Part shown: piece by piece, positions 1 to 8,192 of the stretch
Layout of the letters: each line of letters begins with the position of its first letter
How positions within the stretch are numbered: position 1 is the stretch's first letter
Source: JANNWF01 sp052390415
GTDB lineage: Bacteria; Pseudomonadota; Gammaproteobacteria; Xanthomonadales; Xanthomonadaceae
Assembly: GCA_052390415.1 (NCBI GenBank)
Contig: JBQTGY010000074.1
Coordinates: forward strand, 1 to 23,842
Length of the DNA: 23,842 nucleotides
Direction of reading: 5' to 3'
Notes under the pieces: generated by a model
The model's database searches: none
What the model saw: the letters and a program-made list of their open reading frames with translations, nothing else
Told to the model about the DNA's origin: nothing
Program-made: the position numbers and the translations under genes

Positions 1-2
1 CG

Positions 3-1196
3 AAATGCCGTTCGCGGCCATGGGCCGCCTTGCTTGCGCGGCTGCTTCTGGCAACGACCGCATTGTCCGCGCAGGCGGCAGAACTGCGCATCGGCGATTC
101 ACGGGGCTATCCCGGCGACACCGTGGAAATCACCTTGTCACTGCAAGGCGATGGAGTGACCACGTCAGCGAATTTCTTGATTGAGCGCAGTTGGAGCGCT
201 GCTTTTTCAAGCACGCCTGCAACGGTGCTCGTCCCCGGTGTCAGCTGCGGAGTGGAAGGCGAGCGTTTTCGGGTCATCTCGAATGTCACGGCAACCACCA
301 GCCTTGTCGACATCTGCGTAATGCGAATGACCATCCACACATTCGACCAGCCAATCAACCCCTTCGTGTTCGGCCAGTCCCAACAATGCCGGGATGCCAA
401 TCAAGCGCCGCAGCCGTGCAGCATCGCCCGGGGATACATCGATGTCATCCACGAATTCGAGCGCTCCTTCATCGCCGTGCTGCGCGATCCGCCCGCCGCG
501 CCGTCATTGCAGGAGGTGGTCGATTTCAACTATGGCAACACCGGCGCGACGCCACCGCTGGGCTTCGTCGATGCAGTGCGTCCGCAATACGTGCGCAAGA
601 ATGCCTTCTTCCCGCAATCGGCCTACGGCCAATGGATACTGGCCAACCCACAGTCGCCCATCGCGCGCCTGCATCAGCGCGGTGCGCGGTTCACGTTCAC
701 GACATTGGAGCAACGCGAACAGGCGCTTGCAGCCGCGCGCAGCGATCCCGCCGTTCACGACATCGTCGACACGCTCGGCTTGGTTGGACCTGAGCCAAGC
801 TATCCGGCGTTGCTGCGTGAAAACGAACCGTTCGGCGTGTACTTGCTGGGCGCGTCTTGCCCCAGCATCACCATCGCAACGCCCGAGAGTCGATCCATCG
901 AAATCGATGGAAACACCATCGATATCGTTTTGCAGGTCAATCCGAATCAGGTGTGCCTGGGCCTACCGCCCTCCGGTAATTCAAGTGCTGTGATCCAGAT
1001 TCCCGGGTTGGCCGCCGGCACCTATACCGCAAACATCCGGGGTGGCAGCTTGCGTCGGTCCATTGAGCTGGTCGTTCACCCGGCCGGGCTGGCATCGACG
1101 GAACCAAGCCAGATTCCGAATCCGGACTTGCGGCTGTGGTTGGTGCTCGGGGTGTTGATCCTGGCGTTCTGGCGGTTCTCGACAGCAGGGCGCTGA
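3..1196 (+). CDS. Exported protein of unknown function with IPTL-CTERM-like tail (5' end outside window)
   Basis: The frame is open to the left edge of the window, so the true start is probably a few codons upstream; a TTG at 30 is the only start-like codon near the edge in this frame. The N-terminus reads as a signal peptide: a basic stretch (KCRSRP), a hydrophobic core (WAALLARLLLATTALS) and an AQA cleavage site. The mature part begins with a beta-rich segment (GYPGDTVEITLSL) of the kind seen in cohesin-like or Ig-like folds. The last 30 residues have SQIPNPDLRLW, then a hydrophobic helix, then a short basic end (WRFSTAGR). This resembles the IPTL/PEP-CTERM sorting tails of Gram-negative surface proteins, although the motif is not exact. 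I do not recognise a catalytic domain. The next gene on this strand starts 111 bp downstream. Confidence 0.75.
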   Translation, partial: KCRSRPWAALLARLLLATTALSAQAAELRIGDSRGYPGDTVEITLSLQGDGVTTSANFLIERSWSAAFSSTPATVLVPGVSCGVEGERFRVISNVTATTSLVDICVMRMTIHTFDQPINPFVFGQSQQCRDANQAPQPCSIARGYIDVIHEFERSFIAVLRDPPAAPSLQEVVDFNYGNTGATPPLGFVDAVRPQYVRKNAFFPQSAYGQWILANPQSPIARLHQRGARFTFTTLEQREQALAAARSDPAVHDIVDTLGLVGPEPSYPALLRENEPFGVYLLGASCPSITIATPESRSIEIDGNTIDIVLQVNPNQVCLGLPPSGNSSAVIQIPGLAAGTYTANIRGGSLRRSIELVVHPAGLASTEPSQIPNPDLRLWLVLGVLILAFWRFSTAGR

Positions 1197-1307
1197 GGCA
1201 GGGTCGGAACGGAGGTGGCTGGGCGAGCACATCCGGCCATATCGCGAGTTGATCCGACGTGATCGGGAAGGCAATCTGAATTCTCCGTTTGAAGTGGAGA
1301 TCCGAGC

Positions 1308-2042
1308 GTGCGAATCGGAGCAATCGTTGGGGCGTTGGTAGGCAACGCGGTGCCGGTGGTGGGGATACTCGCCTTCGGGTGGTCGATCGGCACCGTGATG
1401 CTGGTGATCTGCATCGAGTTTCTGACCCTGACCTTGCTGGCTACCGCACGCATGGCCTGGCACCAGCGCCACAGCGGCGATCCCGCGCATGCTGATCCGT
1501 TGCTGCGTGCGCGGGCCTACCATCTGGTCTACGTGCGCCGCTCACGCGAGACACCCGAGCAGACACCCTCTGCGACGCGGATGCAGTCGCAGTGGATCTT
1601 CCCAGCCTTCATTTTTCTGATCATGGCTGCGGTGGTTCCGTTCGCCTTTGTCAACAAGTGGCCGGAGCACGCGGCGCTCTGGTTGCCGGTGCCGAGCGAG
1701 CTGAGCTGGGCGACACTGGCTCTGCTGCTGACCTGGGGATCCGGCTTCGTCGGCGAGTTGTCGACACTGGCCCGACGTCCGTTCCTGTCGCTGCGCGACG
1801 AGGGCGCGGAACTGCAGGCGCGTGCCGTCTCGATCGCGCTGACCTTGATTTTCGCCGGCGTGGCGGTGGGTCACTTGCAGACGCCCTGGGCGTGGCTGCC
1901 GGTGCAAGTGGTGTGCAAGTTCCTGCTCGACATGAAACTGGCGCTCACCGTGCGCGACGATGCAAGCTCCCGACCCGGGCAATTCGCGCTCTCGGAACGA
2001 ATGCGTGCCGCTGAACGCGCGAGCAAATCGATGGACTCTTAG
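1308..2042 (+). CDS. DUF6498-like multi-pass membrane protein
   Basis: A 244-residue integral membrane protein. The GTG start at 1308 follows GGAGA (1296-1300) with 7 bases between them, which fixes the start. Hydrophobic segments lie near residues 4-45 (two helices around GNAVPVVGILAFGWS), 95-115, 130-148, 170-190 and 195-208. The opening pattern, a helix with a GNAxPVxGxLxFGWS motif followed by a second helix, resembles DUF6498 membrane proteins, whose function is unknown. This assignment is from memory of the family pattern, so it is moderate only. The C-terminus is short and basic (residues 225-244). The TAG stop at 2040-2042 overlaps the first bases of the inverted repeat at 2041-2092, so transcription may end or pause there. 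Confidence 0.75.
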   Translation: MRIGAIVGALVGNAVPVVGILAFGWSIGTVMLVICIEFLTLTLLATARMAWHQRHSGDPAHADPLLRARAYHLVYVRRSRETPEQTPSATRMQSQWIFPAFIFLIMAAVVPFAFVNKWPEHAALWLPVPSELSWATLALLLTWGSGFVGELSTLARRPFLSLRDEGAELQARAVSIALTLIFAGVAVGHLQTPWAWLPVQVVCKFLLDMKLALTVRDDASSRPGQFALSERMRAAERASKSMDS

Positions 2043-2092
2043 CCCGGACATTTCACGAGGTCGCGTCAAAATGCTCATGAAATGTCCGGGCT
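2041..2092. repeat. Perfect 15-bp inverted repeat (stem-loop)
   Basis: AGCCCGGACATTTCA (2041-2055) is exactly complementary to TGAAATGTCCGGGCT (2078-2092), with a 22-base loop. The left arm begins inside the stop codon of the upstream gene. There is no T-tract, so it is not a classical intrinsic terminator. It may be a dispersed palindromic repeat or a remnant of a mobile element end that now shapes the 3' end of the mRNA. Confidence 0.8.
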
Positions 2093-2174
2093 GGCTCCGG
2101 GCCGCGCAGCTACCGCCCCTTCGAAACGGATTGCCTGGTTCTGGATTACGCTTGGCGCAGGGGGAGGAGATCGA

Positions 2175-2396
2175 ATGCGCTCGATCCTGATTCTTGTGTT
2201 GTTTGCGGCCGCCGGTGGCAATCCGTCCGCCGTCGCTCAAAGCGTATTCCGCAACGGCTTCGAGCCCGACGGCGTGCCCGAAGGCCTGCCGCTGAACGAT
2301 ACCGGCTGGTTCCTGTTTTTTCAGGGCGCGGGTACGCCGGGCGTGGTGAGTTTTGCAGGGGGATTGCAAGTACGACTCGTGCGCGGCGGAGAGTAA
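2175..2396 (+). CDS. Small secreted FRNGFE-motif protein
   Basis: A 73-residue predicted exported protein. The ATG at 2175 is preceded by a strong ribosome binding site, GGGGAGGAGA (2161-2170). It begins with a signal peptide (MRSILILVLFAAAGG) ending near AVAQ. The mature form is only about 50 residues. It starts with VFRNGFEPDG, a motif often seen directly after the signal peptide or at repeat boundaries in large exported proteins of Xanthomonadales. Here almost nothing follows it, so this may be the remnant of a longer surface protein or a genuine mini-protein. An in-frame ATG at 2082 lies within the inverted repeat and would bury the signal peptide, so it was not chosen. The gene converges on the MFS gene, 77 bp away. 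Function unknown. Confidence 0.6.
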   Translation: MRSILILVLFAAAGGNPSAVAQSVFRNGFEPDGVPEGLPLNDTGWFLFFQGAGTPGVVSFAGGLQVRLVRGGE

Positions 2397-2473
2397 GCGC
2401 GCCATCCGTTCTGGCGGCGTGGTGGATGCGATGTGATGAACTGCAACACCATCCCGATGGTAGATGCCAGACT

Positions 2474-4129
2474 TCAAATGTGGCGCGTTGGATCGTTGCC
2501 GTGCTCGTGGTGGTGTTCGTGGGAGTCGCCGGCGGCCCACGGCAGCCGGTTGGTGGAACGCTCGATCATGCGCCGCACCTTGGGTGGGCCATCACCTCGA
2601 TGCAGGGCGCGCAGGCGCTCAGGTACCACGGCGTCGTCGCGGGTGATACGACTGTTGTGGCGCAGGTAATCCAGCCAGGTCGCGGTCTTGTAGCGCTCGA
2701 TCCAGATTCGCGGTTCGTGCAGATCGCGCAGCAGCGCCCAGCGATGTGCGCCATCGCGACGCCGAATGCGGCGACGTTCGGCCATTGCATTGAGGAATGC
2801 GACGATGTCTTCTTCGTCGATGATCCACTCCACCGTGATGATGACTGGCCCCGTGCGTGGCTCCACGGGTACGGCGGTTTCGGGTTCGCGGTATTGCCGC
2901 AGCGGGTCGAGATCGCGGTCGGCGGAAGGCTGCAGCGGAAATAACCAGCCAAGTGCCGCACTGGCAAGCAAGGTGCTAGCCGCGGCCAGCAATGCCACAT
3001 CAACGTCGTGTACCGAAGCCACCCAGCCCCACAACCAACTGCCGCTGGCCAAGCCGGCGAAGGCGGCCATCTGGTACAGCGCCAGCACGCGTGCCACTAC
3101 CCAACGCGGCGCTGACAATTGCACCGTGACGTTGAACGTCGACAAGGCCAGCACCCAGCCGGCGCCCGCGCCCACCATCGCCAGTGCAGCCAGCGTGATA
3201 TCACTACTGGCGGCCGCGACAGCAAGCGCCAGTGCAGCGGTGACACTCGCCCCGCGCACCATCATTTCCGTGGACAAGCGTTGCCGCAACGACGTGCTGG
3301 CCAGCGCTGCCAGCACCGCGCCCAGACCGAACGCGCCCAACAACAGGCCATAGACGAAGGCACCACCGTTGACCAGTCGCGCCGCAATCAGTGGCAACAG
3401 GGCCAGCACCGCACCCGCGCCCAAGCCGAACACCACACTGCGCAACAGCACGGTACGAATCGAAGGCGATAACAGCACGTAGCGCAACCCCGCCGCCATC
3501 GCGCTGCCCAGTCGTTCGCGAGGCAACAGGCGTGGCTCGGGCTGTGGGCTCCAGCGCCACAACACCGCAATCAAGCCAAGATAGCTGACGGCATTCACTG
3601 CAAACGCTGCCGCCGCTCCCGCGAACGCAACGATGGCACCACCGATCGCTGGACCGGTGCTGCGCGCCAGATTGAAGCCCATGCTGTTCAGCGCCACCGC
3701 CGCTGGCAGTTGCGAACGCGGCACCATCTCCTGCACCGACGCCTGCCAGGCTGGTGCGTTGAACGCACCGCCGCAACCAACCAAGAACGTGAAGACCAGC
3801 AACATCCACGGCGTCAGCAGGTTGTGCCACGCGATCACCGCCAACCCGATCGACACCAGCAGCATGAACGTCTGCGCACACAGCATGATGCGGCGCCGAT
3901 CCACGCTGTCGGCGATGGCTCCACCCAGCAACGAGAACAGCACCACGGGCAGCGCGATCGAGGTTTGCACCAGCGCCACCATGTCGGCCTGCCGGGTCAT
4001 CTCCAGCATCAACCACGCCGCACCCACCGACTGGATGAGGCCGCCGAAATTGGACAGCAGATTGGCCAACCAGACGTTGCGAAATACCGGATGCCGGAAC
4101 GGCGACAGAGCGGAGACGGGGGCATCCAT
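2474..4129 (-). CDS. MFS_3-family (EntS-like) exporter with C-terminal ABM-like domain and His-rich tail
   Basis: A 551-residue major facilitator of the MFS_3/DHA3 type (the family of the enterobactin exporter EntS). The start chosen is the ATG at 4127-4129 (MDAPVSALSPFRHPVFRNVW), because the FRxxxFRNxWLANLLSNxG pattern is the usual N-terminus of the family; the open frame upstream overlaps the previous gene. Residues 1 to about 400 carry some 12 hydrophobic helices, with the conserved loop ADSVDRRRIM after TM2. After TM12 there is a soluble domain of about 100 residues (from GPVIITVEWIIDEED to the RMIERS region) resembling the antibiotic-biosynthesis-monooxygenase-like module typical of MFS_3 proteins. 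The last 18 residues include DSHEHHHEHG, a possible metal-binding tail. The substrate cannot be told from sequence. It lies 43 bp after the GGDEF/EAL gene on the same strand, so co-transcription is plausible. Confidence 0.9.
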   Translation of the reverse strand: MDAPVSALSPFRHPVFRNVWLANLLSNFGGLIQSVGAAWLMLEMTRQADMVALVQTSIALPVVLFSLLGGAIADSVDRRRIMLCAQTFMLLVSIGLAVIAWHNLLTPWMLLVFTFLVGCGGAFNAPAWQASVQEMVPRSQLPAAVALNSMGFNLARSTGPAIGGAIVAFAGAAAAFAVNAVSYLGLIAVLWRWSPQPEPRLLPRERLGSAMAAGLRYVLLSPSIRTVLLRSVVFGLGAGAVLALLPLIAARLVNGGAFVYGLLLGAFGLGAVLAALASTSLRQRLSTEMMVRGASVTAALALAVAAASSDITLAALAMVGAGAGWVLALSTFNVTVQLSAPRWVVARVLALYQMAAFAGLASGSWLWGWVASVHDVDVALLAAASTLLASAALGWLFPLQPSADRDLDPLRQYREPETAVPVEPRTGPVIITVEWIIDEEDIVAFLNAMAERRRIRRRDGAHRWALLRDLHEPRIWIERYKTATWLDYLRHNSRITRDDAVVPERLRALHRGDGPPKVRRMIERSTNRLPWAAGDSHEHHHEHGNDPTRHI

Positions 4130-4172
4130 GTGCGAATTGTAGGCGTACGGGTGAGCAAACCTCCGAGTGAAC

Positions 4173-6485
4173 TCAAGCCGCCATCGGCATGCTGTCGACA
4201 AGTCTTTCGAGCGGACTCGCCGCGTGAAAATGATCGCCAAGGGCGAGATCGCAGCCGCTTTCTCGCAGGAATAAAGACTGCTGATCGGTTTGCACGCCTT
4301 CAGCAAGCACGTCGAGCCGCAGTTGATGGGCCAATACGATGATGGCCGCGACGACCCGCCCGGCCGAGTCGGAGGGCAGCTCCGCCACCAGACTCGATTC
4401 GATGCGGATCAACTCCACCGGCAACCCGCTGAGCAATGGCGCTGCGGGACCGTTGGACGAAGCGAGGTGACCCACCGATAGCGCGATGCCGATGCCGCCC
4501 GAGGCGCACAAGGCTTGCAGGCGCTTGATCAATTCCTGACCTGGCAATTCCAGTCCTGCATCCAGTTGCAGCCAGAGCGAATCGATGGACGCACCCGCCA
4601 GCAGGTCTTCGAGTTGCTGGGCCAGCGCCGGCTCACGCAACTGCCGCGAAGAAATCGACAGAGCAAGGCGCAATCCATGGGGACGGATCATCGACACTTG
4701 CGACAGTTCACGACACGCCTGTGCGAGCAACCAACCATCCAACCAGGGCAGCAAGCCGCAATCGGCGACCACCTCCGAGAACTCCTCCCGCTGCAAGACG
4801 CCAAGCACGGGGTGATACCAACAAGGAACCGCCTGCACGCCAACAATGCCGGCGTCCACCATGCGCACGATTGGCTGGTAGTGGATACGGAACTGCTCAC
4901 CACCCGCGGCCAGACGAAACTCGGCTTCACGCTGCAATCGCGAAGGGGATGGCGCGGCAACGCCGTCGCTGGTGTAGCGAAAATCGTTGCGCCCCTGTTG
5001 TTTGGCGACATACATCGCCTGGTCGGCAAAGTGAATGGCTTCATCCGCTTCGAGGCTGTCATCGGGGATCACCGCTATTCCAACGCTGCTGGTGGTCGTC
5101 ACTTGCACATCGGCCAGCGTCATCGGCTGCCGCAATGCTTCGATGATCTTGCCAGCGACACGCCCTGCCGACGCGGCGCAGTCGATCTCGCGTAGCAGCA
5201 CGACAAACTCGTCGCCGCCGACCCGACAGATGGAATCGTCTTGACGTACGGCGAGCCGCAGTCGCCGCGCCACCTCTTGCAACAAGGCGTCGCCCGCTTC
5301 GTGGCCGAGCGTGTCATTGATGCGTTTGAAACGATCGAGGTCCAGATACAACACCGCCGCCTGTCCACCACTGCGCATCACCTGCCGGATCACCTGCTCC
5401 AGTCGATCGCGCAACAGCCGTCGATTCGGCAGGCCCGTGAGTGGATCGTGGAACGCCAGTTTGCGCAATTCGGAATTGCTGTCAGCTAGCTGAGCACTCA
5501 ATCGATCACGCTCATTCAGCGCCGCCGCCAGACTCAAGGTCGCGGTCGCCATCACCACCATGAAGAGCTGCAACCACAACAGTGAGGCATTGCGGCTCTC
5601 GCGCAGGAAGGGTCCGCTGTCATTCAGCGCGCCCAGTATCGCTGCCACCGAAACAATCAACACCGCCAAGGCCGCACCGAACGTCCGCACTCGCAACACC
5701 GCCCACAACAGCACCGGCAGCAGCAGAAATGCCAGCGGCAAGTCCCGCGCCAGCACGGTGTTCCACGCGCCAAAGCTGAGCGCAGCGCCCACCACCAGCA
5801 CCACCGTCAGTATCGAAAGCTCCAACGCGCGCGCAGGCGCCACCGACCGCGAGCCACCCCGCCACAGCAGCATCAGCGCCGGTGCAATGATCAGGTTGGA
5901 ACTGGCATCGCCAAGCCACCAGGTCAGCCAATGTTCGCTGAACGGTGCCGCATCCATGCCGATCCAGCGCGTACCCAACACGCCGGCGGTGGCGGCGACG
6001 AGAGGCGCAAAGCCCGCAACAATCAAGGCAAAAGCCATGGTCCCGCGCAAGCTGTCGAAAGGAAACAAGGCGCCCAGCACCGAGCGCAGCAAGGCAATCG
6101 CAACCAGTGCCTCCAGCGTGTTGCCCACACCGATCAGCACGGCGACCGGCAGCGATGCCGGGAGTTCGAAACCGGCGTGCAGCATGAAGACCAGATTGAC
6201 CATCAATGCGCCCGCGAACACACCGGGCCACAGACGCACGCCGCCGAAAAACAGGGCTGTGAGCGCGATTGCAGCGGGCGGCCAAATGGGCGACGCGCTG
6301 GTTCCCGGCATGGCCAGCGACAGACCCAGCACGGCCGCCGGCAAGTAGCTGAAGAACAGCAAAGCGCAGCGCCAGCCATCAGTCCAGCGCGGCCACCACC
6401 GATTGACCGTCAACACCTCGCGAATCTGCGCTTCACGTCGCCGATGGTGTTGACGCCACTGCTCGATCAGGTTTCGCATCGTCAT
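4173..6485 (-). CDS. MASE1-GGDEF-EAL protein: predicted diguanylate cyclase with degenerate EAL domain
   Basis: A 770-residue inner-membrane cyclic-di-GMP signalling protein. Residues 35-320 form a multi-helix sensor of MASE1 type (SPIWPPAAIALTALFFGG, WLGDASSNLIIAPALML). The GGDEF domain spans about 345-510. Its signature G423-G424-D425-E426-F427 is intact and the inhibitory RxxD site is R414-Q-D-D417, so it should make c-di-GMP with product feedback. The EAL domain (about 530-765) keeps the fold (FRIHYQPIV, LAEGVQT) but has lost key residues. The EAL motif is V550-Q551-A552, the usual DDFG is S670-V671-G-H, and LEITES reads LQLDAG. Phosphodiesterase activity is therefore unlikely; the domain may bind c-di-GMP or act structurally. 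The start is ATG at 6485 or the second ATG at 6479; neither has a strong ribosome binding site. The gene diverges from the APC permease gene. Confidence 0.95.
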   Translation of the reverse strand: MTMRNLIEQWRQHHRRREAQIREVLTVNRWWPRWTDGWRCALLFFSYLPAAVLGLSLAMPGTSASPIWPPAAIALTALFFGGVRLWPGVFAGALMVNLVFMLHAGFELPASLPVAVLIGVGNTLEALVAIALLRSVLGALFPFDSLRGTMAFALIVAGFAPLVAATAGVLGTRWIGMDAAPFSEHWLTWWLGDASSNLIIAPALMLLWRGGSRSVAPARALELSILTVVLVVGAALSFGAWNTVLARDLPLAFLLLPVLLWAVLRVRTFGAALAVLIVSVAAILGALNDSGPFLRESRNASLLWLQLFMVVMATATLSLAAALNERDRLSAQLADSNSELRKLAFHDPLTGLPNRRLLRDRLEQVIRQVMRSGGQAAVLYLDLDRFKRINDTLGHEAGDALLQEVARRLRLAVRQDDSICRVGGDEFVVLLREIDCAASAGRVAGKIIEALRQPMTLADVQVTTTSSVGIAVIPDDSLEADEAIHFADQAMYVAKQQGRNDFRYTSDGVAAPSPSRLQREAEFRLAAGGEQFRIHYQPIVRMVDAGIVGVQAVPCWYHPVLGVLQREEFSEVVADCGLLPWLDGWLLAQACRELSQVSMIRPHGLRLALSISSRQLREPALAQQLEDLLAGASIDSLWLQLDAGLELPGQELIKRLQALCASGGIGIALSVGHLASSNGPAAPLLSGLPVELIRIESSLVAELPSDSAGRVVAAIIVLAHQLRLDVLAEGVQTDQQSLFLRESGCDLALGDHFHAASPLERLVDSMPMAA

Positions 6486-6699
6486 CGGGGTCTGTTGAAG
6501 TTCACCAAACTGGCTGACGCTTCGACCATGCGTGCATCGGGCTGATGTGACCGTGACCGCGCTCGCTGTTTCGCACCAATGTCCGGTTCAAGGCGGCAGC
6601 GGTTGGCTGCGGTTCAACGACATCGGTCTGCCTGGTGGTGCCAATGTTGCCGACGATACCCATGTCGCGGCCGTCGTCATCGCGTAGGCTCGTTTGCAA

Positions 6700-8028
6700 A
6701 TGCAGAGAACATCCATGCCCGAACCAGCCAACATGCCAGACACGTTGCCGCGACAACTGGGCGTGGGTGCGCTGTGGCTGCTGATCATCAACGGCATGAT
6801 CGGCGCCGGCATCTTCGGCATTCCCGCTGAAGCCGCGCGTTTGGTTGGCGACTTCAGCCCGCTGCTGTTTCTGCTAACCGCCGTGTTGATGGCACCGGTG
6901 CTGCTTTGCTTCGCCGAACTCTCCAGCGCAACCCGCGAAACGGGCGGGCCGGCACGTTATGTGACCATCGCGTTTGGACCGATGGCCGGATTTCAGGCTG
7001 GCTGGGCGCTTTACATCGCCCGGCTGACGGCGTTGGCGGCGAATTTCAATTTGCTGCAAAGCGCCCTCGCGCACTTCTGGCCGGCGCTTGGCGAAGGCGC
7101 GCCGCGTGTCGTGGGACTCGGTGTACTGGCCGCATTGATTGCGGCGTTGAACATCATCGGTGTGCGCTGGGCGATGCGCTCGTTGGGCGTGCTCACGATC
7201 GGCAAACTGTTGCCACTGTTGGCGCTGACAGTGTTTGGCCTGCTCCAACTTGGGGAGCCGGCGACTCGGTTCGCGATACCCAGTCTGTGGCCAGCACAGG
7301 AGGCCGAACTCGGTGCCGCCTTGTTGCTGATGATCTACGCGTTCGTCGGTTTTGAATCGGGCCTGATTCCAGGCGGTGAAGCACGCAATCCGCAGCGCGA
7401 CATGCCGCGCGCCTTGCTCGCCGCCATGTTGCTGTGCGGTGGTTTGTATGCCTTGGTGCAATGGGTGTCGCTGGCGCTGCTGCCCGATCTCGCGATCACG
7501 CCGCGTCCGTTGGTGGCACTGGGCGAAGTGCTGCTCGGACCGGTCGGCGCTGTGCTTGTGCTCGCCACCATCATCCTGTCGGTCGGCGGCAATTTGTTTG
7601 GCTCGATGTTCTCGGTGCCGCGGGTCAGTTACAGCCTCGCTCGCGAAGGCTTGTTGCCAACTGCGTTCGGTTACATCTCGCCCCGCTTTCAGACGCCAGT
7701 GTTTTCCATCGTCGTGTACGCCCTGCTGGGCTGGGCGCTTGCTGCCAGTGGCAGCTTCGTCTGGCTGGCCGCGCTCAGTGTGCTGACCCGCTTGCTGATC
7801 TATCTCGCTTGCATCGCTGCCATGCCCTCTGTGCGTCGACAGGCACCGGCCGATGCGTGGCGACTTCGCGGCGGGCTGCTGATGCCGATGCTGGCCGCCG
7901 TGTTCTGCCTCGCCCTGCTCACTCAAGTCAGTTGGCAATCGGTGCTCGCCACCGCGCTGCTGCTGGCGGTGGGCACGCTGCTGTATGCGCTGGCGCGGTG
8001 GAAAACGCGGCAAGCCCAGGCTCCGTAG
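6700..8028 (+). CDS. APC-family amino acid permease
   Basis: A 442-residue transporter of the APC (amino acid-polyamine-organocation) superfamily. About 12 hydrophobic helices run along its length. The TM1 signature IINGMIGAGIFGIP, with its unwound substrate-binding GxG region, is clear, and FAELSSATRETGGPARYV matches the conserved TM2-loop-TM3 segment. YAFVGFESGLIPGGEARNP is the typical TM6 to loop signature. It should import or exchange an amino acid or polyamine at the inner membrane; the substrate cannot be assigned. Starts possible are ATG at 6700, ATG at 6715 (preceded by AGAGAAC) or ATG at 6733. All keep TM1 complete, so the N-terminus is uncertain by up to 11 residues. It converges with the DUF4239 gene, and no transporter partner or catabolic gene lies beside it. 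Confidence 0.9.
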   Translation: MQRTSMPEPANMPDTLPRQLGVGALWLLIINGMIGAGIFGIPAEAARLVGDFSPLLFLLTAVLMAPVLLCFAELSSATRETGGPARYVTIAFGPMAGFQAGWALYIARLTALAANFNLLQSALAHFWPALGEGAPRVVGLGVLAALIAALNIIGVRWAMRSLGVLTIGKLLPLLALTVFGLLQLGEPATRFAIPSLWPAQEAELGAALLLMIYAFVGFESGLIPGGEARNPQRDMPRALLAAMLLCGGLYALVQWVSLALLPDLAITPRPLVALGEVLLGPVGAVLVLATIILSVGGNLFGSMFSVPRVSYSLAREGLLPTAFGYISPRFQTPVFSIVVYALLGWALAASGSFVWLAALSVLTRLLIYLACIAAMPSVRRQAPADAWRLRGGLLMPMLAAVFCLALLTQVSWQSVLATALLLAVGTLLYALARWKTRQAQAP

Positions 8029-8076
8029 GGCGCGCATTTGCCCGCCATTGTCGTGGTGCTCAGCATCGTCGTGGTC

Positions 8077-8092
8077 ACGGGCCTCGGCCCGT
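8077..8092. repeat. Palindrome between convergent genes, possible weak bidirectional terminator
   Basis: ACGGGCC (8077-8083) and GGCCCGT (8086-8092) form a perfect 7-bp stem with a 2-base spacer, midway between the convergent permease and DUF4239 genes. There is no proper T-tract on either side (only ATTTAT after it), so terminator function is uncertain. The adjoining sequence to 8145 is also rich in GGCGC palindromes and looks like a dispersed intergenic repeat. Confidence 0.35.
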
Positions 8093-8192
8093 CATTTATC
8101 GTCGGCGACCTGTCGGCGCGCCAAGGCGCCAAGCCCCGCCCTACATACCGAGGAAGCACGTGCAGGACGCTGCGGCGACTCGAAGAGCCGCT

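Noticed and set aside
1542..2540. 332-codon antisense open frame across the DUF6498-like and FRNGFE genes
   Set aside because: Arg/His-rich shadow, crosses the inverted repeat and three real genes, and has no family resemblance.
6874..8037. 387-codon antisense open frame opposite the APC permease gene
   Set aside because: It is a shadow of GC-rich codon use; the protein is low-complexity Q/R/H with no recognisable fold, whereas the plus strand has complete APC motifs.
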